From contig NZ_JACVCG010000001.1 in assembly GCF_016742135.1 (NCBI RefSeq), forward strand, positions 434,001 through 498,000: a stretch of 64,000 nucleotides of DNA, given 5' to 3'. The stretch comes from Brevundimonas sp. Lineage in GTDB: Bacteria > Pseudomonadota > Alphaproteobacteria > Caulobacterales > Caulobacteraceae. Shown one piece after another: positions 41,492 to 50,946 of this stretch. A program made the translations under genes and the position numbers. The notes below the pieces were generated by a model. That model searched no databases, was not told the DNA's origin, and was given only the letters and a program-made list of their open reading frames with translations. Within the stretch, counting starts at the first letter, position 1, and every line of letters begins with the position of its first letter.

Positions 41492-42262
41492 ATGGAACTG
41501 TTTGACCTGACCGGCAAGGTGGCGGTGATCACCGGATCCTCACGCGGGATCGGCAGGGCCATCGCCGAGCGGATGGCCGAGCATGGGGCCAGGGTCGTCA
41601 TCTCCTCGCGCAAGGCCGGGCCCTGCGATGAGGTGGCCACCGAGATCAACCAGCGCTTTGGCGAGGGGCGGGCGATCGCCGTGCCCTGCAACATCGCTTC
41701 GAAGGAAGACCTGCAACGGCTGGTCGACACCACGATCGGGACCTGGGGCAAGATCGACATCCTGGTGTGCAACGCCGCGTCCAATCCCTATGCCGGGCCG
41801 ATGGCGGGCATTTCGGACGAACAGTTCGACAAGATCCTGCAGAACAATGTGGTCTCGAACCACTGGCTGATCCAGATGGTCGCGCCGGGGATGCTGGAGC
41901 GCAAGGACGGCTCGGTGATCATCGTCTCGTCGATCGGGGGCCTGCGCGGCAACGCCCTGATCGGGGCCTATAATGTGTCCAAGGCCGCTGACATGCAGCT
42001 GGCGCGCAACCTGGCGGTCGAGTGGGGGCCGTCGAATGTGCGGGTCAACTGTATCGCACCGGGCCTGATCAAGACAGATTTCGCGCGGTATCTGTGGGAG
42101 AACCCCGAGATCCTGAAGGTGGCGACCGATCCGGCCCCGCTGCGCCGTATCGGCCAGCCGGACGAGATCGCCGGCGCCGCCGTCTATCTGGCCGCGCCCG
42201 CCTCGACCTATATGACCGGCCAGACCCTGGTGGTCGACGGCGGCATCACCATTGCCTGGTGA
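41492..42262 (+). CDS. SDR family oxidoreductase
   Basis: 256 residues, a classical short-chain dehydrogenase/reductase. NAD(P)-binding motif VITGSSRGIGRAIA, NNAS motif variant CNAASNPY, catalytic Ser in VSSIGGLRG and Tyr/Lys in YNVSKAADMQL are all present. The PGLIKTDFARYLWENPE segment resembles members annotated as peroxisomal-type 2,4-dienoyl or 3-oxoacyl reductases. Substrate unknown. It overlaps or nearly abuts the acyltransferase gene; the two may act in lipid metabolism. Confidence 0.92.
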   Translation: MELFDLTGKVAVITGSSRGIGRAIAERMAEHGARVVISSRKAGPCDEVATEINQRFGEGRAIAVPCNIASKEDLQRLVDTTIGTWGKIDILVCNAASNPYAGPMAGISDEQFDKILQNNVVSNHWLIQMVAPGMLERKDGSVIIVSSIGGLRGNALIGAYNVSKAADMQLARNLAVEWGPSNVRVNCIAPGLIKTDFARYLWENPEILKVATDPAPLRRIGQPDEIAGAAVYLAAPASTYMTGQTLVVDGGITIAW

Positions 42263-42275
42263 GGCCGACAGGCGG

Positions 42276-43202
42276 GTGAGTTTCACCCAGGATCTCCAGT
42301 GGCGACTGGAGGCGATCGCCTTCGCCGGATTGACGGGCTTTCTGCGGCTGCTGGGGGTTGAACGGGCGTCGGCCCTGGGCGGCTGGCTGCTGAAGACCCT
42401 GGGGCCGCGCACGGGCACGCACCGGACCGTGACGCGGAACCTGAGGATAGCCTTTCCCGACATGCCCCGGGAGGAGCGCGAGGCGCTTGCGATCGCGGCC
42501 TGGGAGCAGACCGGCCGGACGTTCGCCGAGACGCCGCTGCTGGACCGGATCACCATCGAGAGCGGGCGGCTGGAAGTGGTCGGGATGGAACGGCTGCACA
42601 CCATTCGCGACAGTGGACGTCCCGTGGTGTTCGTGTCCGGGCACCTGGCCTGCTTCGAGACGATGTCGGCGGTGATCCTGGCCTCGGGCGTGCCGTGCCA
42701 GATCACTTATCGCGCGGCCAACAACCCCTATGTCGACGCCCAGATCCGCAAGGCGCGGGCGCGCTATGGCGTGAAATTGTTCGCGCCCAAGGGCGGGGAC
42801 GGGGCGCGTGAGCTGCTGGCCGGCATGGCGCGCGGCGAATCGGTCGCCCTGATGAATGATCAGAAGTTCTCGGAGGGGCCGGAGGTGACCTTCTTCGGTC
42901 AGCCGGTGAACGCCGCGCCGGGACCCAGCCGGCTGGCCCTGCGCTTCGGAACGGTGCTGCAGCCGATGTCGGTCGTGCGGCTGCCGGGTGTGCGGTTCCG
43001 GGTGACCGTCTATGAGCCGATCGAGCCGGAGCGGACCGACGACCGGCAGGCCGATATCGCGCGCGGGGTGCAGGCCATCACGAGCTTTATCGAAGCGCGG
43101 GTGCGCGAGCATCCCGTCGACTGGTTCTGGGTGCACAAACGCTGGCCCGACCGGGTCTATGCGTCGCTGGATTCGGCCCCGGCATCGGTCGAGCGGCGGT
43201 AG
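42276..43202 (+). CDS. LpxL/HtrB-family lysophospholipid acyltransferase
   Basis: 308 residues from GTG at 42276; a TTG at 42252 inside the SDR gene is an alternative. The family fold is clear: hydrophobic N-terminal helix, SGHLACFE (His with a Glu at position +5, the HX4E form), PYVDAQIRKARARYG, and QPMSVVRLPGVRFRV. Members add the secondary acyl chain to lipid A or to related lipids. It lies beside an SDR, and its 3' end overlaps the convergent response regulator by 46 bases. Confidence 0.9.
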   Translation: MSFTQDLQWRLEAIAFAGLTGFLRLLGVERASALGGWLLKTLGPRTGTHRTVTRNLRIAFPDMPREEREALAIAAWEQTGRTFAETPLLDRITIESGRLEVVGMERLHTIRDSGRPVVFVSGHLACFETMSAVILASGVPCQITYRAANNPYVDAQIRKARARYGVKLFAPKGGDGARELLAGMARGESVALMNDQKFSEGPEVTFFGQPVNAAPGPSRLALRFGTVLQPMSVVRLPGVRFRVTVYEPIEPERTDDRQADIARGVQAITSFIEARVREHPVDWFWVHKRWPDRVYASLDSAPASVERR

Positions 43203-43666
43203 GGGCCCTTGAAGGTCTTCGAGGCCGAGCGGCGGCGGTCGGGCCCGAAATAGCTGTCGGTCTTCACGAACGGCCGCGGCTTGTAGATCACGGCATTCAT
43301 GCGCTCGAGGATGGCCTTGGCCGTGATCGGCTTGACCACGAATTCGGTGACGCCGGCATCGCGCGCCTCAACCACGCGGCTTTTCTCGGAATGGCCGGTC
43401 ATCATGATGATCGGCAGATAGGGGTTGGTGCTGTCGGGGCTGTTGCGGACCAGGCGGGTGAACTCGACCCCGTCCAGCGGGAACATGTTGAAATCGACGA
43501 TGGCGAGGTCGAAGACGTCGCCCCGCAACGCCTCAAGCGCGGCCGAACCGTCGGCGACCTCGCGAATCTTGCGGATGCCCGCAGACTGGAGGATGGCCGA
43601 GGTGATGGCGCGCATGTGCTGGTTGTCGTCCACGAGAAGGATGTGAATCGACTGAAGGGACGACAT
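43157..43666 (-). CDS. CheY-like response regulator with C-terminal RR-rich tail
   Basis: 169 residues. The receiver has the acidic pair LVDDNQHMRAI, phospho-acceptor in IVDFNMFPLDG, Thr/Ser in IIMMTGHSEKS and the lysine in FVVKPITAKAI. The last 35 residues (GPDRRRSASKTFKGPYRRSTD) form the tail seen in alphaproteobacterial CheY-like proteins. The output partner is unknown. The gene converges on the acyltransferase with a 46-base overlap. Confidence 0.92.
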   Translation of the reverse strand: MSSLQSIHILLVDDNQHMRAITSAILQSAGIRKIREVADGSAALEALRGDVFDLAIVDFNMFPLDGVEFTRLVRNSPDSTNPYLPIIMMTGHSEKSRVVEARDAGVTEFVVKPITAKAILERMNAVIYKPRPFVKTDSYFGPDRRRSASKTFKGPYRRSTDAGAESSDA

Positions 43667-43764
43667 GAAGACACAGGAAGGCTGGGCCCGCGAGGGGCGT
43701 TGATTTGTTACATCCTAGTCATGAAAGTCGCGCGGGTCCACGGGGAGAAACCCGGCGTTCTGAC

Positions 43765-44595
43765 TTAGCCGCGGAGCAGCAGGGACGGGTCGAGGTTGCG
43801 GTCGCGCCACTTCATCCGCCAGCACAGATGCGGCCCCGTGGCCCGGCCGCGCGCGCCGACCCGGCCGATCAGCTGGCCGCGGTAGACGGTCTGGCCGACC
43901 GAGACCTCGACGCGGGACTGGTGCAGATAGGCAGTGGTCAGCCCCTGTCCATGGTCGATGAAGACGAGGCCGCCCTCGTAATGGAAGTCACGCTCGGCCA
44001 GGGTGACCAGACCGGCGGCCGGGGCGGTGATCGGGGCGCCGGTCGGCGCGCCGAGGTCGACGCCATAGTGAGGCTGGGCCGGGGTGTCGTTGAGGATGCG
44101 CTGGCTGCCCCAGGCGCTGGTGACACGCATGGTCTCGAGCGGGGGCGAAAAGCCGTCGCGGAAATAGTCGGCGTCGAGACGGCTGGCGTAGGCCTCGGCC
44201 TTGATCGCGGCCTGTTCGCGGATGCGGGCGAGCACCTCCGGGGCCTGGGGGGCGACGGTTGCGGGGGGTAGGCCGCTGATCCTGTGGGTGGGGAATCGGC
44301 CCTCTGCCAGGGTCACGTCGGTCGACAGTTCGCGGGAGCCCGAGCGGGCGGTGATGCGGTGGCGGAGCGGCGCGTCGCGGTCGAAACCGACGATGAACCA
44401 GCCCTCGGCCGAGGCGGTGGTCAGGGCCTCGTCGTTCAAAAAGACCAGGGCGCGCGGCCAGGTGCGGCCGATCAGGTGCCCGCCCTGGACCGGTCGGCCC
44501 TGAAGATTGAACGGGTCGCTGCGGGCGCGCGCGCCGGTCGCCGCCCATCCCGAAACCGCCAGGCCGGACAGGATGGCGCGGCGGTCGAGGGTCAT
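43765..44595 (-). CDS. M23-family peptidase, Tat-exported
   Basis: 276 residues from ATG at 44595. The start has a twin-arginine motif (LDRRAILSGLAVSG). The C-terminal LytM/M23 fold holds zinc motif 1 H176-x3-D180 (HYGVD), and the second motif reads H256-L-C258 (GPHLCWRMKW) where most family members have HxH. It should cut peptide crosslinks in peptidoglycan or act as an inactive regulator of an amidase. It overlaps the DUF2093 gene by ATGA. Confidence 0.88.
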   Translation of the reverse strand: MTLDRRAILSGLAVSGWAATGARARSDPFNLQGRPVQGGHLIGRTWPRALVFLNDEALTTASAEGWFIVGFDRDAPLRHRITARSGSRELSTDVTLAEGRFPTHRISGLPPATVAPQAPEVLARIREQAAIKAEAYASRLDADYFRDGFSPPLETMRVTSAWGSQRILNDTPAQPHYGVDLGAPTGAPITAPAAGLVTLAERDFHYEGGLVFIDHGQGLTTAYLHQSRVEVSVGQTVYRGQLIGRVGARGRATGPHLCWRMKWRDRNLDPSLLLRG

Positions 44596-44819
44596 TTCGG
44601 AGGGGCCAGGTTCTGGACGGCTTCCTCGGGGCCGAAATAGGCCTCCTGCCGGGCGACGCTCCAGTATCTGAGGGCCTGAAGCGGGATGGGGCGGCCGCTG
44701 ACGGCGCACCGGACGAAGGATCCGCCGGTCATGATGACGAAATCTCCGTCGGCATAGCGCAGCCGCGCTTCCTGCCCGTCTACCCGGCCATGGCCGGACC
44801 TGTCGCCCCTCACGTCCAT
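44592..44819 (-). CDS. DUF2093 small protein
   Basis: 75 residues with the DUF2093 pattern: RLRYADGDFVIMTGGSFVRC followed by AVSGRPIPLQALRYWS and VARQEAY. It is a small cytoplasmic protein of unknown function, common in alphaproteobacteria and often near xseA. The stop overlaps the M23 peptidase start by four bases, and xseA lies 38 bases upstream. Confidence 0.9.
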   Translation of the reverse strand: MDVRGDRSGHGRVDGQEARLRYADGDFVIMTGGSFVRCAVSGRPIPLQALRYWSVARQEAYFGPEEAVQNLAPPK

Positions 44820-44857
44820 GACGCCAGTCTAGCGCCTGTCCGGAAATAGAGAAGCAG

Positions 44858-46327
44858 TCAGAACAGGTCGCCCTGATCCGGTGGCGGCGGTGCAACACGG
44901 CGCGGTCTGGGCGCGGGCGTGGGGGCCGATTCAGGGGCTGTGCCGCCCTCGGCGCGGACGTCGACCCTGCCGTCGGCGAAGACGAGAGCAAGGGCCTGTC
45001 CGGGATGGATCCGCGATGCAGACGTGAGCCACGCGCCGTCCGCGCCTTCCACACGGGCAAAGCCGGGCTTGGGCGTGCGGGGGTTGAGGCTGTTGAGGGC
45101 GCGCGACAGGGCGATCAGCGACTGGGTGCCACGATCCAGTGCGCGCGGCGGGACGGACAGCTTCTCGGACAGGGTGGCCAGCCGGGTGGCGCGGCGCTCC
45201 AGCCCCCGGTCCAGCAGGCCCCGGCCCAGACGCCCCTGCAGCACGGCGAGCCGGTGCTGGTGGACGGCGACATTCCGGCCCAGCGCCGAGCCGAGGCGGC
45301 TGGAGGCATGGTCCAGCCGCTGACGGGCCAGACCCAGCAGGTCTTCGGGCCGTTTGGGCAGGCCACGCGCGGTGGCGCGCAGGCGGGTGCGGCGATCCTC
45401 GATCAGCCGGGCTGCGCCCTGCAGACGCCGGCGTTCGAGATCGGCAAGCGTGGCGACCAGTTCGGCCCGGACGGGGGTCAGGATTTCGGCCGCCCCCGTC
45501 GGCGTCGGCGCGCGGCGGTCCGAGACGAAGTCGATCAGGGTGGTGTCGGTCTCATGCCCCACGGCCGAGACCAGCGGAATGGAACAGGCGGCGACGGCGC
45601 GGGCCAGATCCTCGTCGTTGAAGGGCCACAGGTCCTCGACCGATCCGCCGCCGCGCGCCACGACCAGCACATCGGGGCGAGGGACGGGGCCGCCGGGCGT
45701 CAGGGCCTCGAACCCCCGGATGGCGGTGGCCACCTGACGCGCCGCGACCTCGCCCTGGACGACGACCGGCCAGACCAGCACATGGCAGGGCCAGCGCTCG
45801 CGGATCCGATGCAGGATGTCGCGGATCACGGCGCCGGTCGGGCTGGTGATGACGCCGATGACGCGGGGATAGCGGGGCAGGGCGGACTTGCGGGCGGGCT
45901 CGAACAGGCCCTCGTCGCGCAGCTTCGCCTTCAGCCGCTCCAGCTGGGCCAGCAGGGCGCCGGCCCCCGCCGCCTCCATGCTGTCGATGACGATCTGATA
46001 GCTGGAGCGCGCCGGGTAGCTGGTGATCTTGCCGGTGACGATGACCTCCAGCCCGGTCTCGGGCTGGATCGACAGGCCGCGCACCTGGCCCTTCCAGACC
46101 ACCCCGTCCAGCGAGGCCTTGTCGTCCTTGAGCGTCAGATAGACATGGCCAGAGGCATGGCGGTTGACCTTGGAAATCTCGCCCCTGAGCCGCACATGGC
46201 CGAACCGGTCCTCGAGCGTGCGCTTGAGCGCAAAGGCCAGCTCGGAGATCGAGACGGCCGGATTGTTGTCGCCCGGCGCGGGCGCAGCCGGGGCAGTCCC
46301 CTCAAAGGCATAGGAATCGTCGGTCAT
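44858..46327 (-). CDS. xseA: Exodeoxyribonuclease VII large subunit
   Basis: 489 residues. It carries the N-terminal OB-fold DNA-binding domain ([19 protein letters not shown]), the catalytic core with [16 protein letters not shown], the [19 protein letters not shown] motif and [19 protein letters not shown], then a long coiled-coil domain and a C-terminal beta region. With XseB it degrades single-stranded DNA in both directions. The gene is separated from xseB by 16 kb. A DUF2093 gene follows it. Confidence 0.96.
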   Translation of the reverse strand: MTDDSYAFEGTAPAAPAPGDNNPAVSISELAFALKRTLEDRFGHVRLRGEISKVNRHASGHVYLTLKDDKASLDGVVWKGQVRGLSIQPETGLEVIVTGKITSYPARSSYQIVIDSMEAAGAGALLAQLERLKAKLRDEGLFEPARKSALPRYPRVIGVITSPTGAVIRDILHRIRERWPCHVLVWPVVVQGEVAARQVATAIRGFEALTPGGPVPRPDVLVVARGGGSVEDLWPFNDEDLARAVAACSIPLVSAVGHETDTTLIDFVSDRRAPTPTGAAEILTPVRAELVATLADLERRRLQGAARLIEDRRTRLRATARGLPKRPEDLLGLARQRLDHASSRLGSALGRNVAVHQHRLAVLQGRLGRGLLDRGLERRATRLATLSEKLSVPPRALDRGTQSLIALSRALNSLNPRTPKPGFARVEGADGAWLTSASRIHPGQALALVFADGRVDVRAEGGTAPESAPTPAPRPRRVAPPPPDQGDLF

Positions 46328-46418
46328 GCGCTTTCAGGCTTAGACCCGCGGAGGCCGGAGAGGCAATGTTACCGGCCTGCGGCTTGACCCCGGGACGCGC
46401 GGCGGTCATGTCGCGGGC

Positions 46419-47705
46419 ATGAATATCCTCCTCGTCGGATCGGGCGGGCGCGAGCATGCGCTGGCCTGGAAAATCGCCCAGTCGCCGCTGTGCCGGAGAC
46501 TGGTGATCGCGCCGGGCAATCCGGGCATGGAGCGGCTGGGTGAGCTGCGCGGCGATGTGCGTGCCGACGATGCCGAGGCGCTGGCGGCGCTGGCGCGCGA
46601 GATCAAGGCCGATCTGGTGGTGGTCGGGCCGGAAATGGCGCTGGAGGCCGGGCTGGCCGACCGGCTTGATGCCGTGGGCATTCCCTGCTTCGGCCCGACG
46701 GCGAAGGCCGCGCGGCTTGAGACCTCCAAGGCCTTTGCCAAGGCATTCCTCGAGCGGCACGAGATTCCGACGGCGGGCTATGGCGTCTATGAGACCCTGA
46801 AGGACGCGCGCGAGGCGCTTTCGGTCTTCAGACCCCCCTATGTGATCAAGGCGGATGGCCTGGCGGCGGGGAAGGGGGTGGCGATCAGCCCCGACCGCAA
46901 GGACGCCGAGGCCGAGATCGAGCGCATGCTGGGCGGCCGGTTCGGCAGCGCCGGTGCCCGGGTGGTCATCGAAGAGTTCATGGAGGGCGAGGAGGGCTCG
47001 CTGTTCGCCCTGTGCGACGGCCGGACCGCGCGCCTGTTCGGCGGGGCCCAGGATCACAAGCGGGCCTTTGACGGGGACCTGGGGCCGAACACGGGCGGGA
47101 TGGGCGCCTATTCGCCGGCACCGGTATTCACGCCCGAGCTGGTCGAGGCGGTCGAGACCCGGATCGTCAAGCCGACCATGGCGGGCATGGCGGCGGAAGG
47201 GCATCCCTATCGCGGCGTGCTGTACGTCGGCCTGATGGCCACCGCCGAGGGACCTCGCGTGGTCGAGTTCAACGCCCGCTTCGGCGACCCGGAATGCCAG
47301 GTGCTGATGATGCGGCTGAAGGGCGATGTTGTGCCGCTGCTGCTGGCCTGCGCGCGAGGGGATGTGAGCCGCGTGGCAGAGCCCGAATTCCACGACGGCG
47401 TGGTGATCACCGTGGTGATGGCGGCCAAGGGCTATCCGGACAGCCCCCTGACCGGTTCCGTCATCCGGGGCGCCGAACAGGATTTCGGCCCGCATGTGCA
47501 GGTGTTCCACGCCGGCACCCGGCGTCGGGACGACGGCAGTCTGGTGGCCTCGGGCGGGCGGGTGCTGAACGTTTGCGCGCGCGGGGCGGACATCGCCCAG
47601 GCGCGCGAGCGGGCCTATGCCGCCGTGCGCAGGATCGACTGGCCGGGCGGCTTTTACCGGTCCGACATCGGCTGGCGGGCGCTGGAGCCCCGCGAAGTAA
47701 GCTGA
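46419..47705 (+). CDS. purD: Phosphoribosylamine-glycine ligase
   Basis: 428 residues, a full ATP-grasp enzyme that makes glycinamide ribonucleotide in purine synthesis. The N-terminus MNILLVGSGGREHALAWKIA, the ATP-grasp motifs KADGLAAGKGV and DGRTARLFGGAQDHKRAFDG, and the Mg-binding EFNARFGDPECQ are intact. It is divergent from xseA across 91 bases; a weak terminator-like hairpin follows. Confidence 0.97.
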   Translation: MNILLVGSGGREHALAWKIAQSPLCRRLVIAPGNPGMERLGELRGDVRADDAEALAALAREIKADLVVVGPEMALEAGLADRLDAVGIPCFGPTAKAARLETSKAFAKAFLERHEIPTAGYGVYETLKDAREALSVFRPPYVIKADGLAAGKGVAISPDRKDAEAEIERMLGGRFGSAGARVVIEEFMEGEEGSLFALCDGRTARLFGGAQDHKRAFDGDLGPNTGGMGAYSPAPVFTPELVEAVETRIVKPTMAGMAAEGHPYRGVLYVGLMATAEGPRVVEFNARFGDPECQVLMMRLKGDVVPLLLACARGDVSRVAEPEFHDGVVITVVMAAKGYPDSPLTGSVIRGAEQDFGPHVQVFHAGTRRRDDGSLVASGGRVLNVCARGADIAQARERAYAAVRRIDWPGGFYRSDIGWRALEPREVS

Positions 47706-47729
47706 CGTTCGCGTCATACCGTCAGTTTT
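47702..47729 (+). terminator. Possible weak terminator after purD
   Basis: CTGACG (47702-47707) pairs with CGTCAG (47720-47725) around a 12-base loop, with an alternative inner GACG-TTCG-CGTC hairpin, followed by TTTT. The stem starts within the purD stop region. The six-base stem makes it weak. Confidence 0.4.
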
Positions 47730-47788
47730 CGACAGGTGCGCGGCGGGGTCTGATCTTTCCATTCTTCCCCATCGGCAGGGAGGCTGGC

Positions 47789-48187
47789 ATGACGGTTCAT
47801 GGATATCTGAAGACAGGCGTGGCGGCGGCGGGCCTGGCCCTGGCCCTGTCCGGCTGCGCCTCATTGATCACGGGCGGCGATCTGATCCGCGAGGGCGAGC
47901 CCATGGCGCGGTTCACCTTCGAGAACCGGTCGGACGGTCAGCCGTTCGACACCGTCCTGATCTCGACTTGCCAGGCCTCTTCCTATGGGCTGGATCGCCT
48001 GCCCCAGGGCGTGGTCGTCCGGCCGGGCCAGTCTTACACCTGGGATGTCTCGGCGGGATGCTATGATGTCATGGCGGGCATGACCGGCCAGGGGTCGACA
48101 CCGGGCGAGCGGATCACCATCCCGCCCCGCACCCATTTCACCCTCTACTACGACGGCAAGGGCACCTCACGCCAGGACGTGCGCTGA
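47789..48187 (+). CDS. Lipoprotein of unknown function
   Basis: 132 residues from ATG at 47789, preceded by GGGAGG. A lipoprotein signal (GVAAAGLALALSGC) is followed by a strand-rich domain: ARFTFENRSDGQPFDTVL, a STCQASSYG and DVSAGCYDVM cysteine pair, and the late THFTLYYDGKG. No family is known to me. It stands alone behind purD. Confidence 0.83.
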   Translation: MTVHGYLKTGVAAAGLALALSGCASLITGGDLIREGEPMARFTFENRSDGQPFDTVLISTCQASSYGLDRLPQGVVVRPGQSYTWDVSAGCYDVMAGMTGQGSTPGERITIPPRTHFTLYYDGKGTSRQDVR

Positions 48188-48255
48188 GATCAGCCCGTTC
48201 CGCTGGACGGGGCAATGAACGACCTGTAGCGCTGGAGCCGGCGTCGGGGCCCGGC

Positions 48256-49118
48256 GTGACCGGATGGACCACGCCCATGTTCGTGCACGATGACGGCACC
48301 ATCGCCCTGGCCCGGTACGCGGTCCGGCGCGGACATGCAGAGGTCGTCGGCGCCCATGACCTGTTTGGCTTCGTGCGGCCGACAGAGGCGGTCATTCAGT
48401 GCTTCCAGTCCAACCCATTGATGCTGGTCGCCACTGATCCGATGCCATTTGGCACCACGGCGCCAAGGTTGTCTGGGGACGCCCGATTCCGGAACCGGCT
48501 GGATATCGGCGACTGGCGGTTCCGGCTGAACATCGGCCGGGGCTCGACCACGACCGACTTCCGCAATGTGCTGATTGTGAAGATGTGTAGCGGAACGCTC
48601 CGGGATCGGTTGGCCGATCCGAGCAGGTGGACTGCTGCTCAGGCGTTCAACGTTCCGGACCGGATCACCGCGCTCAGCGTCTGGCTGAAGGCCTATTGCG
48701 GGGCGGCGACGACGCGCGGGAGGGATGCTCTCTACCAGTATTTCGTCGATACGGTGCTCGACGACCCTAGCTGGAGCGGGTTCGTGGCCCTGAACGTCAC
48801 GCTCGACGCCATGGAGACCCTGCCGGATGAGTTCAGGCGCTACGGCGCGGATTTCGCCGCGAAGGGCCTGACCGCGCACCATTTCGGGGCGACCTTTAAC
48901 TCCGTTTCCCACGGTGAAGCGGCGCGTGCTGCGCCAGAAAGCACCTTCGGCCTGATCGACGATGCCATAGCGGACCCGGTCTCACCGCCGACCAAATGGC
49001 TGACCTGGCAAAACGGTCAGCCCAGTCCATCGCAACCCGGCACCGCCGTGGTCCTGAAAGCGCTCTTTGCGAACAGCGGCTTGGCCAACTTTTCGATGGG
49101 CCTTCGCGAGGGGGACGA

Positions 49119-49128
<10 letters not shown>
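48256..49128 (+). CDS. Protein of unknown function overlapping tRNA-Lys
   Basis: 290 residues from GTG at 48256 (ATG at 48277 possible). No signal peptide or membrane segment; a soluble protein with a globular composition, for example FVRPTEAVIQCFQSNPLMLV, DIGDWRFRLNIGRGSTTTDF and VLDDPSWSGFVALNVTLDAM. I recognise no family. Its last ten bases, including the stop TGA (49126-49128), lie within the antisense 3' end of the tRNA-Lys gene. It is less obviously conserved than its neighbours, and the position beside a tRNA allows for past insertion of foreign DNA, but there is no integrase or repeat. Confidence 0.7.
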
Positions 49129-49194
<66 letters not shown>

Positions 49195-49328
49195 GTATCG
49201 TCCGGTCGGGCATGGGGCCCGGTCGCGCGAAGGGGCCGGACATACTGGCTCGGTCCTCCGAACGCAAGGCCGATTTCGCGCGCGGGCCTGCGGCGTTAAG
49301 CTGCGGCCTCTGAGTCGGAGGGGTCACC

Positions 49329-49682
49329 ATGGCACGGCGGGATCTGAGCGGGGCGGTCGACTTTTCGGTGCTTGAGGCCATGACCGGCGGCGATGACGCT
49401 GTTTCGGAAGAGGTGCTGGCCCTGTTCGTGCAGCAGGCGGGGCTATGGTCACCGATGCTGGATATCCGCCACGAGGGCTGGCGCGATGCGGCGCATACCG
49501 TCCGGGGTGCGGCGGCGGGCATCGGGGCTGTGGCGTTGGCCGAGGCCTGTGCTGCCGCCGAAGCTGCCGACAGGGTCGAAGCGCCGCCCCTGCTGGATCG
49601 GGTCAGGGATGCGCTGGATATAGCCTTGGCCGATGTGGCGGCCTGGCGGCATGAGCTGATGCTGCGGGGACTGCGGGGCTAG
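49329..49682 (+). CDS. Hpt (histidine phosphotransfer) domain protein
   Basis: 117 residues, one helical bundle. The motif DAAHTVRGAAAGIGAVALAEA fits the HxxRGxxxxxG phosphotransfer site with the phospho-histidine in AAHTVRG. Such proteins pass phosphate between receiver domains of a relay. No partner kinase is adjacent. It starts with GGAGGGG upstream and ends in a four-base convergent overlap with the chorismate mutase gene. Confidence 0.85.
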   Translation: MARRDLSGAVDFSVLEAMTGGDDAVSEEVLALFVQQAGLWSPMLDIRHEGWRDAAHTVRGAAAGIGAVALAEACAAAEAADRVEAPPLLDRVRDALDIALADVAAWRHELMLRGLRG

Positions 49683-49987
49683 TTCCGCGTGCGGTCCCAG
49701 GTGGCGAACTCATGGGCGATGCAGCGGTCGATCAGCAGCCGCCAGACCGGCTCGGCAATGTCGGGGGAGAGGCCCGCGTCCCGTGCGGCGGCCAGCACCT
49801 TGGCGACCACATCCTCGATCCGGGCGTCGTCGTGGACCACGTCGCGGCTGGGCTTGATGCGGGCGGCGGCCTCCATATAGGCCTGACGCTCGGCCAGAAG
49901 GGCGACCAGCGCGCGGTCCAGCGCGTCGACGCCCTGCCGGACCTCGGCCATGGAGGTGCAGGCCTCCGGCGCGGTGCGGCGGTCCAC
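49679..49987 (-). CDS. Chorismate mutase (AroQ class)
   Basis: 102 residues from GTG at 49987; ATG at 49948 is an alternative with GGAGG upstream. It is an all-helical AroQ-type enzyme: MAEVRQGVDALDRALVALLA, AAARIKPSRDVVHDDARIED and the C-terminal EPVWRLLIDRCIAHEF. It converts chorismate to prephenate for phenylalanine and tyrosine synthesis. The longer start is preferred because PEACTSMAEVR precedes it in relatives I recall. It follows the ferredoxin reductase gene by seven bases. Confidence 0.9.
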   Translation of the reverse strand: MDRRTAPEACTSMAEVRQGVDALDRALVALLAERQAYMEAAARIKPSRDVVHDDARIEDVVAKVLAAARDAGLSPDIAEPVWRLLIDRCIAHEFATWDRTRN

Positions 49988-49994
49988 GGGGATG

Positions 49995-50834
49995 CTATCC
50001 GACAAAGGCGCGCTCCAGCACATAGTCGCCCGGCTCGGCATTCGAGCCTTCCTTCAGGCCCCAGGTCTCGAGCAGTTCGCCGGCTTCCCTGATCATGGCC
50101 ATGGAGCCGCACAGCATGACGCGGTCGGTATTGGGCGAAAACCCGATCGGCAGTTGCAGGTCGGCGAACAGATCGCCCGAGCGGATGCGGTCGGTGATCC
50201 GCCCCGGCGTCTCGAACCGTTCGCGCGTGACGGTAGGATAATAGGTCAGCTGGGCCCGGGCCTCATCGCCGACCAGCGGATCGTCGTGGATGCCTCGCGT
50301 GAAGAAGTCGCGATAGGCCAGGTCGGCGACGTTTCGCACCGTATGGCACACGATCACCTGGCCGAACCGGCTGTAGGTCTCGGGATCGCGGGCCACCGAC
50401 AGCCAGGGGGCGAGGCCCGTCCCCGTGCCGATCAGCCACAGCCGCTCGCCGCCGGTCAGGGCATCCAGCACCAGGGTGCCGGTCGGCTTCTTGCCCATCA
50501 GAACCGTGTCGCCGGGCTGGATCTTCTGCAGGCGCGAGGTCAGGGGGCCGTCCGGCACCTTGATCGAGAAGAATTCCAGCTCCTCGGCCCAGTGGGGGCT
50601 GGCGATGGAATAGGCCCGCAGCACGGGCTTCGCGCCATCCTCTCCCGGCAGGCCGATCATGACGAACTCGCCCGAGCGGAAGCGGAAGTCCTCGGGCCGC
50701 TCGAGGGTGAAGCTGAACAGCTGGTCGGTCCAGTGGCGCACCGACAGCACCTTCAGCGCGTGGTGGGGCGACGGCCGGGCAGGGGCGGTATCGGCCGGAG
50801 CGGGGGCCGGAGTGGACGAAAGGGTCTGGGTCAT
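49995..50834 (-). CDS. fpr: Ferredoxin-NADP+ reductase
   Basis: 279 residues from ATG at 50834. FAD-binding domain with RAYSIASPHWAEELEFFSIK, NADP domain with LIGTGTGLAPWLSVARDP and the VMLCGSMAMIREA motif, and the typical C-terminal YVLERAFVG end. Fpr moves electrons between NADPH and ferredoxin or flavodoxin. The first 35 residues are a proline/alanine-rich extension. A chorismate mutase gene follows on the same strand. Confidence 0.95.
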   Translation of the reverse strand: MTQTLSSTPAPAPADTAPARPSPHHALKVLSVRHWTDQLFSFTLERPEDFRFRSGEFVMIGLPGEDGAKPVLRAYSIASPHWAEELEFFSIKVPDGPLTSRLQKIQPGDTVLMGKKPTGTLVLDALTGGERLWLIGTGTGLAPWLSVARDPETYSRFGQVIVCHTVRNVADLAYRDFFTRGIHDDPLVGDEARAQLTYYPTVTRERFETPGRITDRIRSGDLFADLQLPIGFSPNTDRVMLCGSMAMIREAGELLETWGLKEGSNAEPGDYVLERAFVG

Positions 50835-50946
50835 CGCCGCCCTATCTAGAGCGTGACGCCCGCCGGCGAAACCCGGGTGAGACGTTCCGTCTGCCCGATG
50901 CATTTCCGGGGTGACGATCCGCAAAAGCCGCACTAGCGTGCCGCCC

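Noticed and set aside
42276-43202. HX4E rather than HX4D in the LpxL-type enzyme as loss of function
   Set aside because: Glutamate is an accepted catalytic partner in LpxL/LpxM enzymes.
48190-48912. A 240-codon minus-strand frame opposite the unknown protein
   Set aside because: The plus-strand frame extends further and has more protein-like composition; the minus frame is Arg/Pro/His-rich.
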